A DNA stretch of 43,693 nucleotides. Origin: Isosphaera sp. Lineage in GTDB: Bacteria > Planctomycetota > Planctomycetia > Gemmatales > Gemmataceae. Where the stretch lies: assembly GCA_013822345.1 (NCBI GenBank), contig PNKH01000069.1, positions 1 to 43,693 on the forward strand, read 5' to 3'. The notes below the pieces were generated by a model. That model saw only the letters and a program-made list of their open reading frames with translations, searched no databases and had not been told where the DNA came from. A program made the translations under genes and the position numbers. Below, one piece after another: positions 32,637 through 40,014 of this stretch (position 1 is the stretch's first letter; each line of letters begins with the position of its first letter).

Positions 32637-35113
32637 CCCCGACCGAACCGACCGCCGCCCCGACCCCCTCCGGGCGCCCGTCCCGCCCGCCCGGGTGGTA
32701 CCTCCCGTGGGTCGTCCTCGGGGTCGTCGCCGTGTACCTGCTGTCGGCCGCCGGGCGGATGAACCCGCCGGCGAAGCCGTACGACCTGGACGCCCTGTCC
32801 AAGCTCCCGGTGGTCGACGGCGGGCGGGTGAAGCCGCTCGACACGGTCGCCCGGGTGTACCTCCGGCAGATCAGCCACCGGGAGTACTTCGTCGACCAGA
32901 ACGGGGACACCCAGCCGGCCATCCGGTGGTACCTGGACGTGGTCGCGACCGGGCCGCGGGAGGTCCGCGGGGCGGCGTGGAAGCACCGCGTCTTCCGGGT
33001 CGAGAACGACCAGTTGCTGGCCGAGCTGGGGCTCCCGGCCCGGGAGGGGCTGCGGTACTCCCTGGAGGAGGTGACCAGGCAGATCGGGAAGCTCGACCGG
33101 CGGGCCGAGTCGGCGTTCGCCCGGCGGCGGGCCAAGCAGCCGATCGACAAGTTCGAGGAGAAGCTGCTCGACCTGTCGGACAAGTTGCAGCTGTTCTCCA
33201 CCCTGGCCCAAGGGAACGACTCGCTCCTGCTCCCGGCCGCGGACGGCGGGAAGCCGAAGTCGTTCGGGGCGTTCCAGGCCGAGGCCCGGCAGGCCGCCCT
33301 GGCCGATGTCCTGGGGCCGGCCCTGGCGGACCTGGCCAACCCGGACCGGTTCGCCGCCCTGACCGCGGACCAGCGGAAGGGGCTGCTGGTCGCCCTGGGG
33401 GAGGACGCCGACCCGCCCCCCGACCCGGACGGGGCTGTCCTGCTCGGGCTGCTCCGGAAGGGGGCGGCGGGGCTGTCGCCGGGCGCCCTCCAGTCCCGGC
33501 TGGCGGCCCTCGGGGCCGCGCTGACCAAGGCGGAGGGGGCGGACGTGCTGGCCCGGCTGGACGCGGCCGAGGCCCGGCGGGTCGGGGCGGACCCGGCGGC
33601 GGGGCCGTGGGCGAGGATGCTGGAGGCGTACCGGGAGGAGAAGCCGGAGGAGTTCGGCGCCGCCCTCGGGGAGTTCCGGGCGGCCGTCCTGCCGCACGTC
33701 GCGCCCGGGGTGGCGGAGAAGGCCAGGGCGGAGGCGTACTACAACCGGTTCGCCCCGTTCTACCACTGCACCGCCCTGTACGTCCTGGTCTTCCTGCTGT
33801 GCTGCTGCAGCTGGCTCGGGTGGACCGAGCCGCTCCGCAGGTCGGCGTTCTTCGTCCTGTACCTGACCCTCGTCCTGCACACCGCGGCCCTGATCGGGCG
33901 GATGTACTTCCAGGACCGGTGGGGGGTGTTCGTCACCAATCTGTACTCGTCGGCGGTGTTCATCGGGTGGGGGTGCGTGGTCCTCGGGCTGATCCTCGAG
34001 AGGCTGTACCCGATCGGGATCGGGGCGGCGGTCGGGTCGGTCCTCGGGGTCGGGACGGCGATCATCTCGCACAACCTCGGCCCGGCGCAAGGCGGCGACA
34101 CCCTGGAGATGATGCAGGCGGTGCTGGACACGAACTTCTGGCTCGCCACCCACGTGACCACCGTGACGTTCGGGTACACGGCCACGTTCGTGGCCGGGTT
34201 CATCGGGGTGGCGTACGTCGGGCGGATGCTGGCGACCGTCGTCCGGGACTCGTTCCGCCGCGGCGGGCGGGCGTCGGCCGGGGAGCTGGGGGTGTTCCTG
34301 GCGGCGGCCGCCGGGCTGGCCGCGATCCCGCTCATGCTCCTGTACGTCGGGCTGAACGCGGCCGCCAACTTCGAGGTCATCCCGGGGTACGCGTCCGGCA
34401 TTCTGTTCTTCCTGGCGCTGGCGGCCGGGGCCGGGTACACCCTGGCCCTGGTGGTCGCCCGGGCGTCGCTGGAGGGGGTGCCGGGGGACCCGCTGTCCCC
34501 GGCCGCCCCGCCCCTGCCGGCGGTCGCCCGGCCGGTCGCGAACCTCGCCCTGGACCCGGAGGCGACCAAGAAGCTGACCCAGATGATCTACGGGGTGGTG
34601 TGCTTCGCCACCCTCCTGAGCTTCGTCGGGACGGTGCTCGGGGGGATCTGGGCGGACCAGTCGTGGGGCCGGTTCTGGGGCTGGGACCCGAAGGAGAACG
34701 GGGCGGTCCTGATCGTCCTGTGGAACGCCCTGATCCTGCACGCCCGGTGGTGCGGGCTGGTCCGGGACCGCGGCTTGGCGGTCCTGGCGGTGGCCGGGAA
34801 CATGGTGACCGCGTGGAGTTGGTTCGGGACCAACCAGCTCGGGATCGGGCTGCACGCGTACGGGTTCGACAAGCGGCTGGCCGAGGGCTGCCGGTACTTC
34901 TGGCTGAGCCAGTTGGCGGTCATCGGGTTCGGGCTGATCCCGCGGTCGTACTGGCCGGGGGCGACCCGCAAGCTCGCCGCCGGGCCGGCCGCGACGGCGA
35001 CCGCCCCGCCGGCCGGGCTGTCCGAGAAGGCCGCGGGGCCGCGGCCGGCGGTGAACGGCACCAACGGGCCGCACCCGCGGCCGGCGAAGGGGAAGCCGAA
35101 CCGGCGGCGGTGA
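32633..35113 (+). CDS. ccsA: CcsA cytochrome c biogenesis protein, with a large extra domain
   Basis: An 826-residue protein; the typical CcsA is about 300-350 residues. After one helix (24-40) comes an extra soluble region (43-375) of unknown fold (GRVKPLDTVARVYLRQIS, LDRRAESAFARRRAKQ). From about 376 the CcsA channel follows: several helices, H416, H507 in ATHVTTVTFGY, the heme-binding WWD loop W678-GRFWGWD (to D685), H703 and H741, matching the four heme-ligand histidines expected. It works with ResB to deliver heme. The C-terminal tail is Pro/Ala-rich. The start overlaps the ResB stop by 4 nt (ATGA). A palindrome follows the stop 16 nt later. Confidence 0.92.
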   Translation: MTPTEPTAAPTPSGRPSRPPGWYLPWVVLGVVAVYLLSAAGRMNPPAKPYDLDALSKLPVVDGGRVKPLDTVARVYLRQISHREYFVDQNGDTQPAIRWYLDVVATGPREVRGAAWKHRVFRVENDQLLAELGLPAREGLRYSLEEVTRQIGKLDRRAESAFARRRAKQPIDKFEEKLLDLSDKLQLFSTLAQGNDSLLLPAADGGKPKSFGAFQAEARQAALADVLGPALADLANPDRFAALTADQRKGLLVALGEDADPPPDPDGAVLLGLLRKGAAGLSPGALQSRLAALGAALTKAEGADVLARLDAAEARRVGADPAAGPWARMLEAYREEKPEEFGAALGEFRAAVLPHVAPGVAEKARAEAYYNRFAPFYHCTALYVLVFLLCCCSWLGWTEPLRRSAFFVLYLTLVLHTAALIGRMYFQDRWGVFVTNLYSSAVFIGWGCVVLGLILERLYPIGIGAAVGSVLGVGTAIISHNLGPAQGGDTLEMMQAVLDTNFWLATHVTTVTFGYTATFVAGFIGVAYVGRMLATVVRDSFRRGGRASAGELGVFLAAAAGLAAIPLMLLYVGLNAAANFEVIPGYASGILFFLALAAGAGYTLALVVARASLEGVPGDPLSPAAPPLPAVARPVANLALDPEATKKLTQMIYGVVCFATLLSFVGTVLGGIWADQSWGRFWGWDPKENGAVLIVLWNALILHARWCGLVRDRGLAVLAVAGNMVTAWSWFGTNQLGIGLHAYGFDKRLAEGCRYFWLSQLAVIGFGLIPRSYWPGATRKLAAGPAATATAPPAGLSEKAAGPRPAVNGTNGPHPRPAKGKPNRRR

Positions 35114-35128
35114 CTTGGTGACCTCGTT

Positions 35129-35210
35129 TAGCCGCGACGCGGAGTCCTCGGAGCGGAGCGCGCGGCGCCGACGTGGCGCGCTCCGCTCCGAGGACTCCGC
35201 GTCGCGGCTA
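35129..35210. repeat. Perfect 35-bp-stem palindrome, 12-nt loop
   Basis: Arms 35129-35163 and 35176-35210 are perfect reverse complements. The arm core equals that of the element at 23850-23944, but the loop differs. It begins 16 nt after the ccsA stop. Confidence 0.94.
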
Positions 35211-35284
35211 CACGGGGCGGTTGCCCCTGTCCCGCCCCGCCCTTATCCTGCGAGCTATCCCACCCCTCGCAGGAGGCCGCCCCC

Positions 35285-36415
35285 GTGGCGACCCAGAAGA
35301 AGGTCCGCGTGGCGATCGTCGGCCTCGGGTTCGGGGCCGAGTTCATCCCCATCTACCAGGCCCACCCGGACGCCGAGCTGGTCGCCGTCTGCCGGCGGAA
35401 CAAGGCCGAGCTGGACGCCTGCGCCCGGAAGTTCAGCGTCCCGAAGGCGTACACCGAGTACGACCAGCTGCTCGCCGACCCGGACGTGGACGCGGTCCAC
35501 ATCAACAGCCCGATCCCGGACCACGCCGCCCAGACGCTCGCCGCCCTGCGGGCCGGCAAGCACGTCGCCTGCACCGTCCCGATGGCCACCACCCGGGACG
35601 AGATCAAGGAGATCGTCGGGCTGCAGCGGAAGGTCGGGAAGGTGTACATGATGATGGAGACGGTGGTGTACAGCCGGGAGTACCTGTTCGCCAAGGACCT
35701 GTACGACCGCGGGGTGCTCGGCCGCGTCCAGTTCCTGCGGGGCAGCCACCAGCAGGACATGGACGGGTGGCCGGGGTACTGGCCGGGGCTCCCGCCGATG
35801 TGGTACGCGACCCACTGCGTCAGCCCGTGCCTGGCGGTGCTGTCCGACCCGGCGGCCGGGAAGGTGGCGCTGGCCGAGAGCGTCGTCTGCCACGGCTCGG
35901 GCCGCATCCGCGAGGAGATGATCGGGAAGTACAACTCGCCGTTCGCGGTCGAGACGGCGACGTTCAAGATCAAGGGCTCGGACGTGGTGGCGGAGGTGAC
36001 CCGGAGCCTGTTCGACACCGCCCGGCAGTACCGGGAGAGCTTCGACGTGACGGCGTCGAACGTGAGCTTCGAGTGGCAGCAGGTGGAGGGGGAGGAGCCG
36101 GTGCTGCACATGCGCGGGCTGCCGGAGCCGCAGGTGCCGCGGCGGGTGAAGGTGCCGGACTTCGCCGGCCGGCTGCCGGAGCCGGTCCGCAAGTTCACCG
36201 GGGCGATCCACGACGCGACGCACCTGAGCTTCCTGCAGGGGGCCGGGCACGGCGGCAGCCACCCGCACCTGGCCCACAACTTTCTGGCGGCGGTGCTCGG
36301 CCGCCAGCCGGCGTTCCCGGACGCCCCGACCAGTGCGAACTGGACGCTGGTCGGGATCTGCGCCCACGAGAGTGCGATGAAGGGCGGGGAGCGGGTCGAG
36401 ATCCCGGTGTACTGA
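35285..36415 (+). CDS. Gfo/Idh/MocA family oxidoreductase
   Basis: A 376-residue NAD(P)-dependent sugar-type oxidoreductase. The N-terminal Rossmann fold has KVRVAIVGLGFGAEFIPIY (6-24) and AVHINSPIPDHAAQTLAALRAGKHVACTVPM, where family members usually have EKP in place of CTVPM. The C-terminal substrate domain follows, with YSREYLFAKDL, DMDGWPGYWPGLPPMWYATHCV and GGSHPHLAHNFLAAVLG. Replacing the EKP Lys makes the catalytic role uncertain. No signal peptide. The start is the GTG at 35285 behind AGGAGG at 8 nt. It stands between ccsA and mnmA (55 bp); cotranscription with mnmA is possible. Confidence 0.9.
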   Translation: MATQKKVRVAIVGLGFGAEFIPIYQAHPDAELVAVCRRNKAELDACARKFSVPKAYTEYDQLLADPDVDAVHINSPIPDHAAQTLAALRAGKHVACTVPMATTRDEIKEIVGLQRKVGKVYMMMETVVYSREYLFAKDLYDRGVLGRVQFLRGSHQQDMDGWPGYWPGLPPMWYATHCVSPCLAVLSDPAAGKVALAESVVCHGSGRIREEMIGKYNSPFAVETATFKIKGSDVVAEVTRSLFDTARQYRESFDVTASNVSFEWQQVEGEEPVLHMRGLPEPQVPRRVKVPDFAGRLPEPVRKFTGAIHDATHLSFLQGAGHGGSHPHLAHNFLAAVLGRQPAFPDAPTSANWTLVGICAHESAMKGGERVEIPVY

Positions 36416-36470
36416 GCCCGAACACGCCCGCCCGGCGGCCCGTCTATACTGCACCAACGGGAGGTGCCGG

Positions 36471-37559
36471 ATGCCGCGGGCGGTGCTGGCGATGAGCGGC
36501 GGGGTGGACAGCTCCGCGTCGGCCGTGCTGTTGAAGCGGCAGGGGTACGACGTGGTCGGGCTGTTCATGCGGACCGGCGTCCACTCCGACGCCCCCGACG
36601 GCCGGCCGGACAACAAGAAGGGGTGCTGCTCGGCGGTCGACGCCGGGGACGCCCGGCGGGTCGCGGACAAGCTGGACATCCCCTTCTACGCCCTCGACTT
36701 CGAGGCCGAGTTCGGCCACGTCGTCGACTACTTCGCCGCCGAGTACGCCCGCGGCCGGACGCCGAACCCGTGCGTCGTGTGCAACACCTGGCTGAAGTTC
36801 GGCCGGCTGTGGGACTTCGCCCGTCAACTCGCGGCCGACCACATCGCCACCGGGCACTACGCCCGCGTCCTGCCGGGGCCGGCCGGCCCGGAACTGCACA
36901 AGGCGGTCGACCCCGACAAGGACCAGAGCTACGTCCTGCACGGGATCAAGCGGGAGGTGCTGCCGCACCTCCTGTTCCCGGTCGGCGGGTACACGAAGCC
37001 CGAGGTCCGCGCCCTCGCCCGGGAGGCCGGCCTGGCCGGGGTGGCGGACAAGCCGGACAGCGTCGAGATCTGCTTCGTCCCGAGCGGGGACCACACCGAC
37101 GTGGTGCGGGCGCGGCGGCCGGAGGTGGCGGCGGCCGGCGACATCGTGGAGAAGGACGGGACGGTGCTCGGCCGGCACGACGGGATCGACCGGTTCACGG
37201 TCGGGCAGCGGAAGGGGCTCGGGGTCGCGGCCGGGCGGCGGCGGTTCGTGCTGGAGATCCTCCCGGAGACGAACGCGGTGGTGGTCGGCGACCCGGCCGA
37301 CCTGCTCGCGTCGGGGCTGGTGGCGTCGGGGGTGAACTGGCTGACGGACGCGCCGGCCGAGCCGCTGCCGTGCGTGGCGAAGATCCGCTACCGGCACGCG
37401 GGGGTCGCGGCGACGGTGCGGGCGACGCCCGGCGGCGGGGCGGAGGTGCGGTTCGCGGAGCCGCAGCCGGCGGTGACGCCGGGCCAGGCGGTGGCGTTCT
37501 ACGCCGGCACCCGGGTCCTCGGCGGCGGCTGGATCGATTCTTCAACCACCCCCGGTTAG
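36471..37559 (+). CDS. mnmA: tRNA-specific 2-thiouridylase MnmA
   Basis: A 362-residue enzyme that puts sulfur on U34 of Lys, Glu and Gln tRNAs. Seen: the ATP PP-loop SGGVDSS (9-15), C101 in TPNPCVVCN and C201 in VEICFVPSGD, the paired catalytic cysteines, and the C-terminal RNA-binding barrel (TVGQRKGLGVA, CVAKIRYRHAG, VTPGQAVAFYAG). Length is normal. A good ribosome site (GGGAGGTG) lies 4-5 nt before the ATG. The sulfur relay partners are not in the window. The end converges with the LON-domain gene (24 bp between the stops). Confidence 0.96.
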   Translation: MPRAVLAMSGGVDSSASAVLLKRQGYDVVGLFMRTGVHSDAPDGRPDNKKGCCSAVDAGDARRVADKLDIPFYALDFEAEFGHVVDYFAAEYARGRTPNPCVVCNTWLKFGRLWDFARQLAADHIATGHYARVLPGPAGPELHKAVDPDKDQSYVLHGIKREVLPHLLFPVGGYTKPEVRALAREAGLAGVADKPDSVEICFVPSGDHTDVVRARRPEVAAAGDIVEKDGTVLGRHDGIDRFTVGQRKGLGVAAGRRRFVLEILPETNAVVVGDPADLLASGLVASGVNWLTDAPAEPLPCVAKIRYRHAGVAATVRATPGGGAEVRFAEPQPAVTPGQAVAFYAGTRVLGGGWIDSSTTPG

Positions 37560-37583
37560 CGACGCATCGAAGATGCGTCCGCT

Positions 37584-38258
37584 TCAGTTCGGGCTGAAGT
37601 CGGGCGGGAACCGCCGGTCGGCCGGGTCCGGGGCGCCGGCGGCGCCGGCCAGGGCGGCCGCCCGGCGGACCGCGTCCGGCTCGGCCAGCAGCGCCTGCTT
37701 CACCCCCACCGGGACCGGCAGGGCGTACGCCAGCACGTCGCACACCTGCCCGAGCGACAGCTCCCCGTCGAACAGCCCCCGCAACTGCTCCCGGGCCGGG
37801 TGGCCGGGCCCGAACCGCGGCAGGACGGCGTCGGCCAGCGCCGCCCGCCGCGCCCGCAACTCGTCCGGGTCGGCCGGGGCGGTCTCCGGCACCCGCTCCA
37901 CCCGGGCCGTCCGGTACAGCCGGTCGGTCGGCACCTCCTCCAGGATGCGGACCCGGGCCTGCCCGTGCAGCCGCAGGTTGTACCGCCCGTCCGGGAGCCG
38001 CTCGTGCCACCCGACCCGCCCGAGGCAGGCGACCGACTCGATCGCCGGCCGGCCCTCGTACGTCTCCTCGGTCCACCCCGGGGAGAGCAGGACCAGGGCG
38101 ATCCGCCCGTCCCCGGCCAGGGCGTCGGCCATCATCTGCCGGTACCGCGGCTCGAAGATGTGCAGCCCCTGGACGACCCCCGGGAAGAACACGAGGTTCG
38201 GGAGCGGGAACAGCCGGGCGGTCGGGGGGAAGCCGTCCGGGAACGGGTCGGCGGTCAT
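37584..38258 (-). CDS. LON peptidase substrate-binding-domain protein
   Basis: A 224-residue stand-alone LON N-terminal domain: ARLFPLPNLVFFPGVVQGLHIFEPRYRQMMADAL (14-47), then IALVLLSPGW, RVGWHERLPDGRYNLRLHGQARVRILEE. The ATPase and protease parts of Lon are absent. Such free-standing domains bind unfolded protein or cereblon-like ligands, but their cellular role in bacteria is unclear. The start ATG at 38258 overlaps the stop of the DUF309 gene as ATGA, so the two genes are translationally coupled. Confidence 0.9.
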   Translation of the reverse strand: MTADPFPDGFPPTARLFPLPNLVFFPGVVQGLHIFEPRYRQMMADALAGDGRIALVLLSPGWTEETYEGRPAIESVACLGRVGWHERLPDGRYNLRLHGQARVRILEEVPTDRLYRTARVERVPETAPADPDELRARRAALADAVLPRFGPGHPAREQLRGLFDGELSLGQVCDVLAYALPVPVGVKQALLAEPDAVRRAAALAGAAGAPDPADRRFPPDFSPN

Positions 38259-38635
38259 GGCGGCCCTGCGGGTGGCGGTGCCAGCGCGATCACCGGGCGC
38301 GGGCCGGCCGCCCCGCCGGTCAGGGCGGGGGCGAGGTGCCCCTCCACCGCCGCCCAGAACCGGTCCACGTCCAGCCCCCGGTGGGCCGGGCGGTACGGCT
38401 CCATGTACCGGCGGCCGGACCCGAACAGGCGGGCGGCCCCGGCGAGGTTCCCCCTCTGGTAGTGATAGACCGCGACCGCCGCCTGGATCAACGCCCGGGC
38501 GAACCGCCGGTCCGCCGCCGGGCAGTCGCCCCACCACCCCTCCCACACCTCGTGAGCTTCGAAGTACTCCCCGCGGTTGAAGTGCTCCGCCCCGGCGGCG
38601 AGTCGCGGGTCGGGGATGTCGGGGGGCCCGGGCAT
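38255..38635 (-). CDS. DUF309 family protein
   Basis: A 126-residue protein with the DUF309 core: LAAGAEHFNRGEYFEAHEVWEGWWGD, then RFARALIQAAVAVYHYQRGNLAGAARLFGSG, a four-helix bundle with conserved EAHE-W. The biochemical role is not known. The tail (residues 103-126) is Pro-rich. The ATG at 38635 begins the domain. The stop overlaps the LON-domain start (38258) by 4 nt. It is divergent from the GspF-like gene (90 bp). Confidence 0.88.
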   Translation of the reverse strand: MPGPPDIPDPRLAAGAEHFNRGEYFEAHEVWEGWWGDCPAADRRFARALIQAAVAVYHYQRGNLAGAARLFGSGRRYMEPYRPAHRGLDVDRFWAAVEGHLAPALTGGAAGPRPVIALAPPPAGPP

Positions 38636-38725
38636 CGGGTATACCGGAGGGAGGCGGCCGCCGGCGACACGGGCGCGGCCGGCCGGCGTCTTACGATACC
38701 CGACCCCCGACCCCGCAGACACCCG

Positions 38726-39763
38726 ATGCTGTCGAGCCAAGCCCCCCTGCCGGCGCTGGTGGCCTGGTGCCGGGTCCTGTACCACAGCCTCGGGGCCGGG
38801 CTCAGCCCGGTCCGCATCTTCAAGCAGCAGGCGAAGTCCGGCCCGCGGCCGCTCCGGGAGGTGGCCGCGGCCGTGGCCGAGAAGCTGAAGGGCGGGGACT
38901 CGCTGGAGGACGCCTTCGAGCCGCACCGGGACCGGTTCCCGCCGCTGTTCGTCGAGATGGTCGCGGTCGGGGAGCGGACCGGGCGGCTGGAGGACGCGTT
39001 CCGGGAGCTGGCCGCGTACTTCGAGTCGAGCCTGAGTGTCCGGCGGAACTTCCGGGCGCAGATGATGTACCCGGCGATCCAGTTCGTCGCCGCGGTGCTC
39101 ATCATCGCCGGGCTGATCTGGATTCTCGGGTTCCTGGCCGAGTCGGGGAAGGCGGCGACCACCGACCCGACCGGGCTGGGGTTCACCGGGGCGACCGGGG
39201 CGCTGCTGTTCATGCTGGTGATGTTCGGGTCGGTCGGCCTGGTGATCGTCCTGGTCAAGGCGGCGACCGGGAGCGTCCGCTGGCGGGCCAGGTTGGAAGG
39301 GGCGGCGCTGGTCGTCCCGGGGTGGGGGCCGGCGCTGCTGGCGTTCGCCGTCCACCGGTTCGCGGTCGCCCTGCGGATGTGCGCCGAGGCCGGGCTGCGG
39401 GCCGAGAAGACGCTCCACTACTGCTTCCGGGCGACGTCCAACTCGGCGTTCCTGGCCGGGGAGGAGCGGGCGGTGGCGGTGGTGAAGCGGGGGGACCCGG
39501 TCGGCGAGGCGCTGGTCGCCTCGCGGGCGCCGTTCCCGGACGAGTTCCACGAGATGATCCGGATGGGGGAGGAGACGGGGAACACGTCGGAGGTGATGGA
39601 GCGGCTCGCGGAGCGGTACCGGGAGGAGGCGGAGCGGAAGCTGAAGGTCGCCGCCCAGCTCACCAGCTACGCCATCTACGCCCTGGTGGCCATCATGGTC
39701 ATCGTCGCCATCTTCCGGATCGCGAGCATCTACCTCGGGGCGGTGAACCAGGCGGCGGGGTGA
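38726..39763 (+). CDS. Type II secretion system F-type membrane protein
   Basis: A 345-residue GspF/PilC-like protein, with two repeats of the T2SSF domain: residues 10-120 (HSLGAGLSPVRIFKQQ, GDSLEDAFEPHRDRFPPLFVEMVAVGERTGRLEDAFRELA) and about 205-310 (RFAVALRMCAEAGLRAEKTL, FPDEFHEMIRMGEETGNTSEVMERLA). Three membrane helices lie near 115-135, 160-185 and 318-340. GspF is the inner-membrane platform of type II secretion or type IV pilus machines. No other secretion gene is adjacent, so it is an orphan here. The ATG at 38726 was chosen by domain start. Confidence 0.88.
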   Translation: MLSSQAPLPALVAWCRVLYHSLGAGLSPVRIFKQQAKSGPRPLREVAAAVAEKLKGGDSLEDAFEPHRDRFPPLFVEMVAVGERTGRLEDAFRELAAYFESSLSVRRNFRAQMMYPAIQFVAAVLIIAGLIWILGFLAESGKAATTDPTGLGFTGATGALLFMLVMFGSVGLVIVLVKAATGSVRWRARLEGAALVVPGWGPALLAFAVHRFAVALRMCAEAGLRAEKTLHYCFRATSNSAFLAGEERAVAVVKRGDPVGEALVASRAPFPDEFHEMIRMGEETGNTSEVMERLAERYREEAERKLKVAAQLTSYAIYALVAIMVIVAIFRIASIYLGAVNQAAG

Positions 39764-39805
39764 CAGTGGTCCGGGGCGTCGAGCGGTCCGGCCCGCCGCC
39801 GTCGC

Positions 39806-39994
39806 CCGCCAGGGGTTGCGCCCCGGTCGACCGCGTACGCCCGCCAGGGGTTCCGGCCCCGCCCGGGGCGGGCGGAGCCTCCACCCCCGGCTACCGTCGG
39901 TCGCCGCTCCGCGGCTGCATGCTGGAGTCCCGGAGGGACGTCTGAGTGTAGCCAGGGGTGGAGCGAGCCGAAGGCGAGCGCAACCCCTGGCGGC
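39806..39994. repeat. Dispersed element with terminal inverted repeats (copy 2, longer)
   Basis: The ends (CCGCCAGGGGTTGCGC and GCGCAACCCCTGGCGG) match copy 1 at 6503-6646, as does the core TCGCCGCTCCGCGGCT. About 45 extra bases sit in the left half, where a second GCCAGGGGTT occurs. It fills the gap between the GspF-like stop and the ArnT-like stop (40015). Confidence 0.85.
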
Positions 39995-40014
39995 GTCGAC
40001 GGGCGCCGCTGCGC

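Noticed and set aside
9632-35284. The palindrome set as a CRISPR array
   Set aside because: The units are inverted, far apart and of several families; there are no regular direct repeats with spacers and no cas genes.
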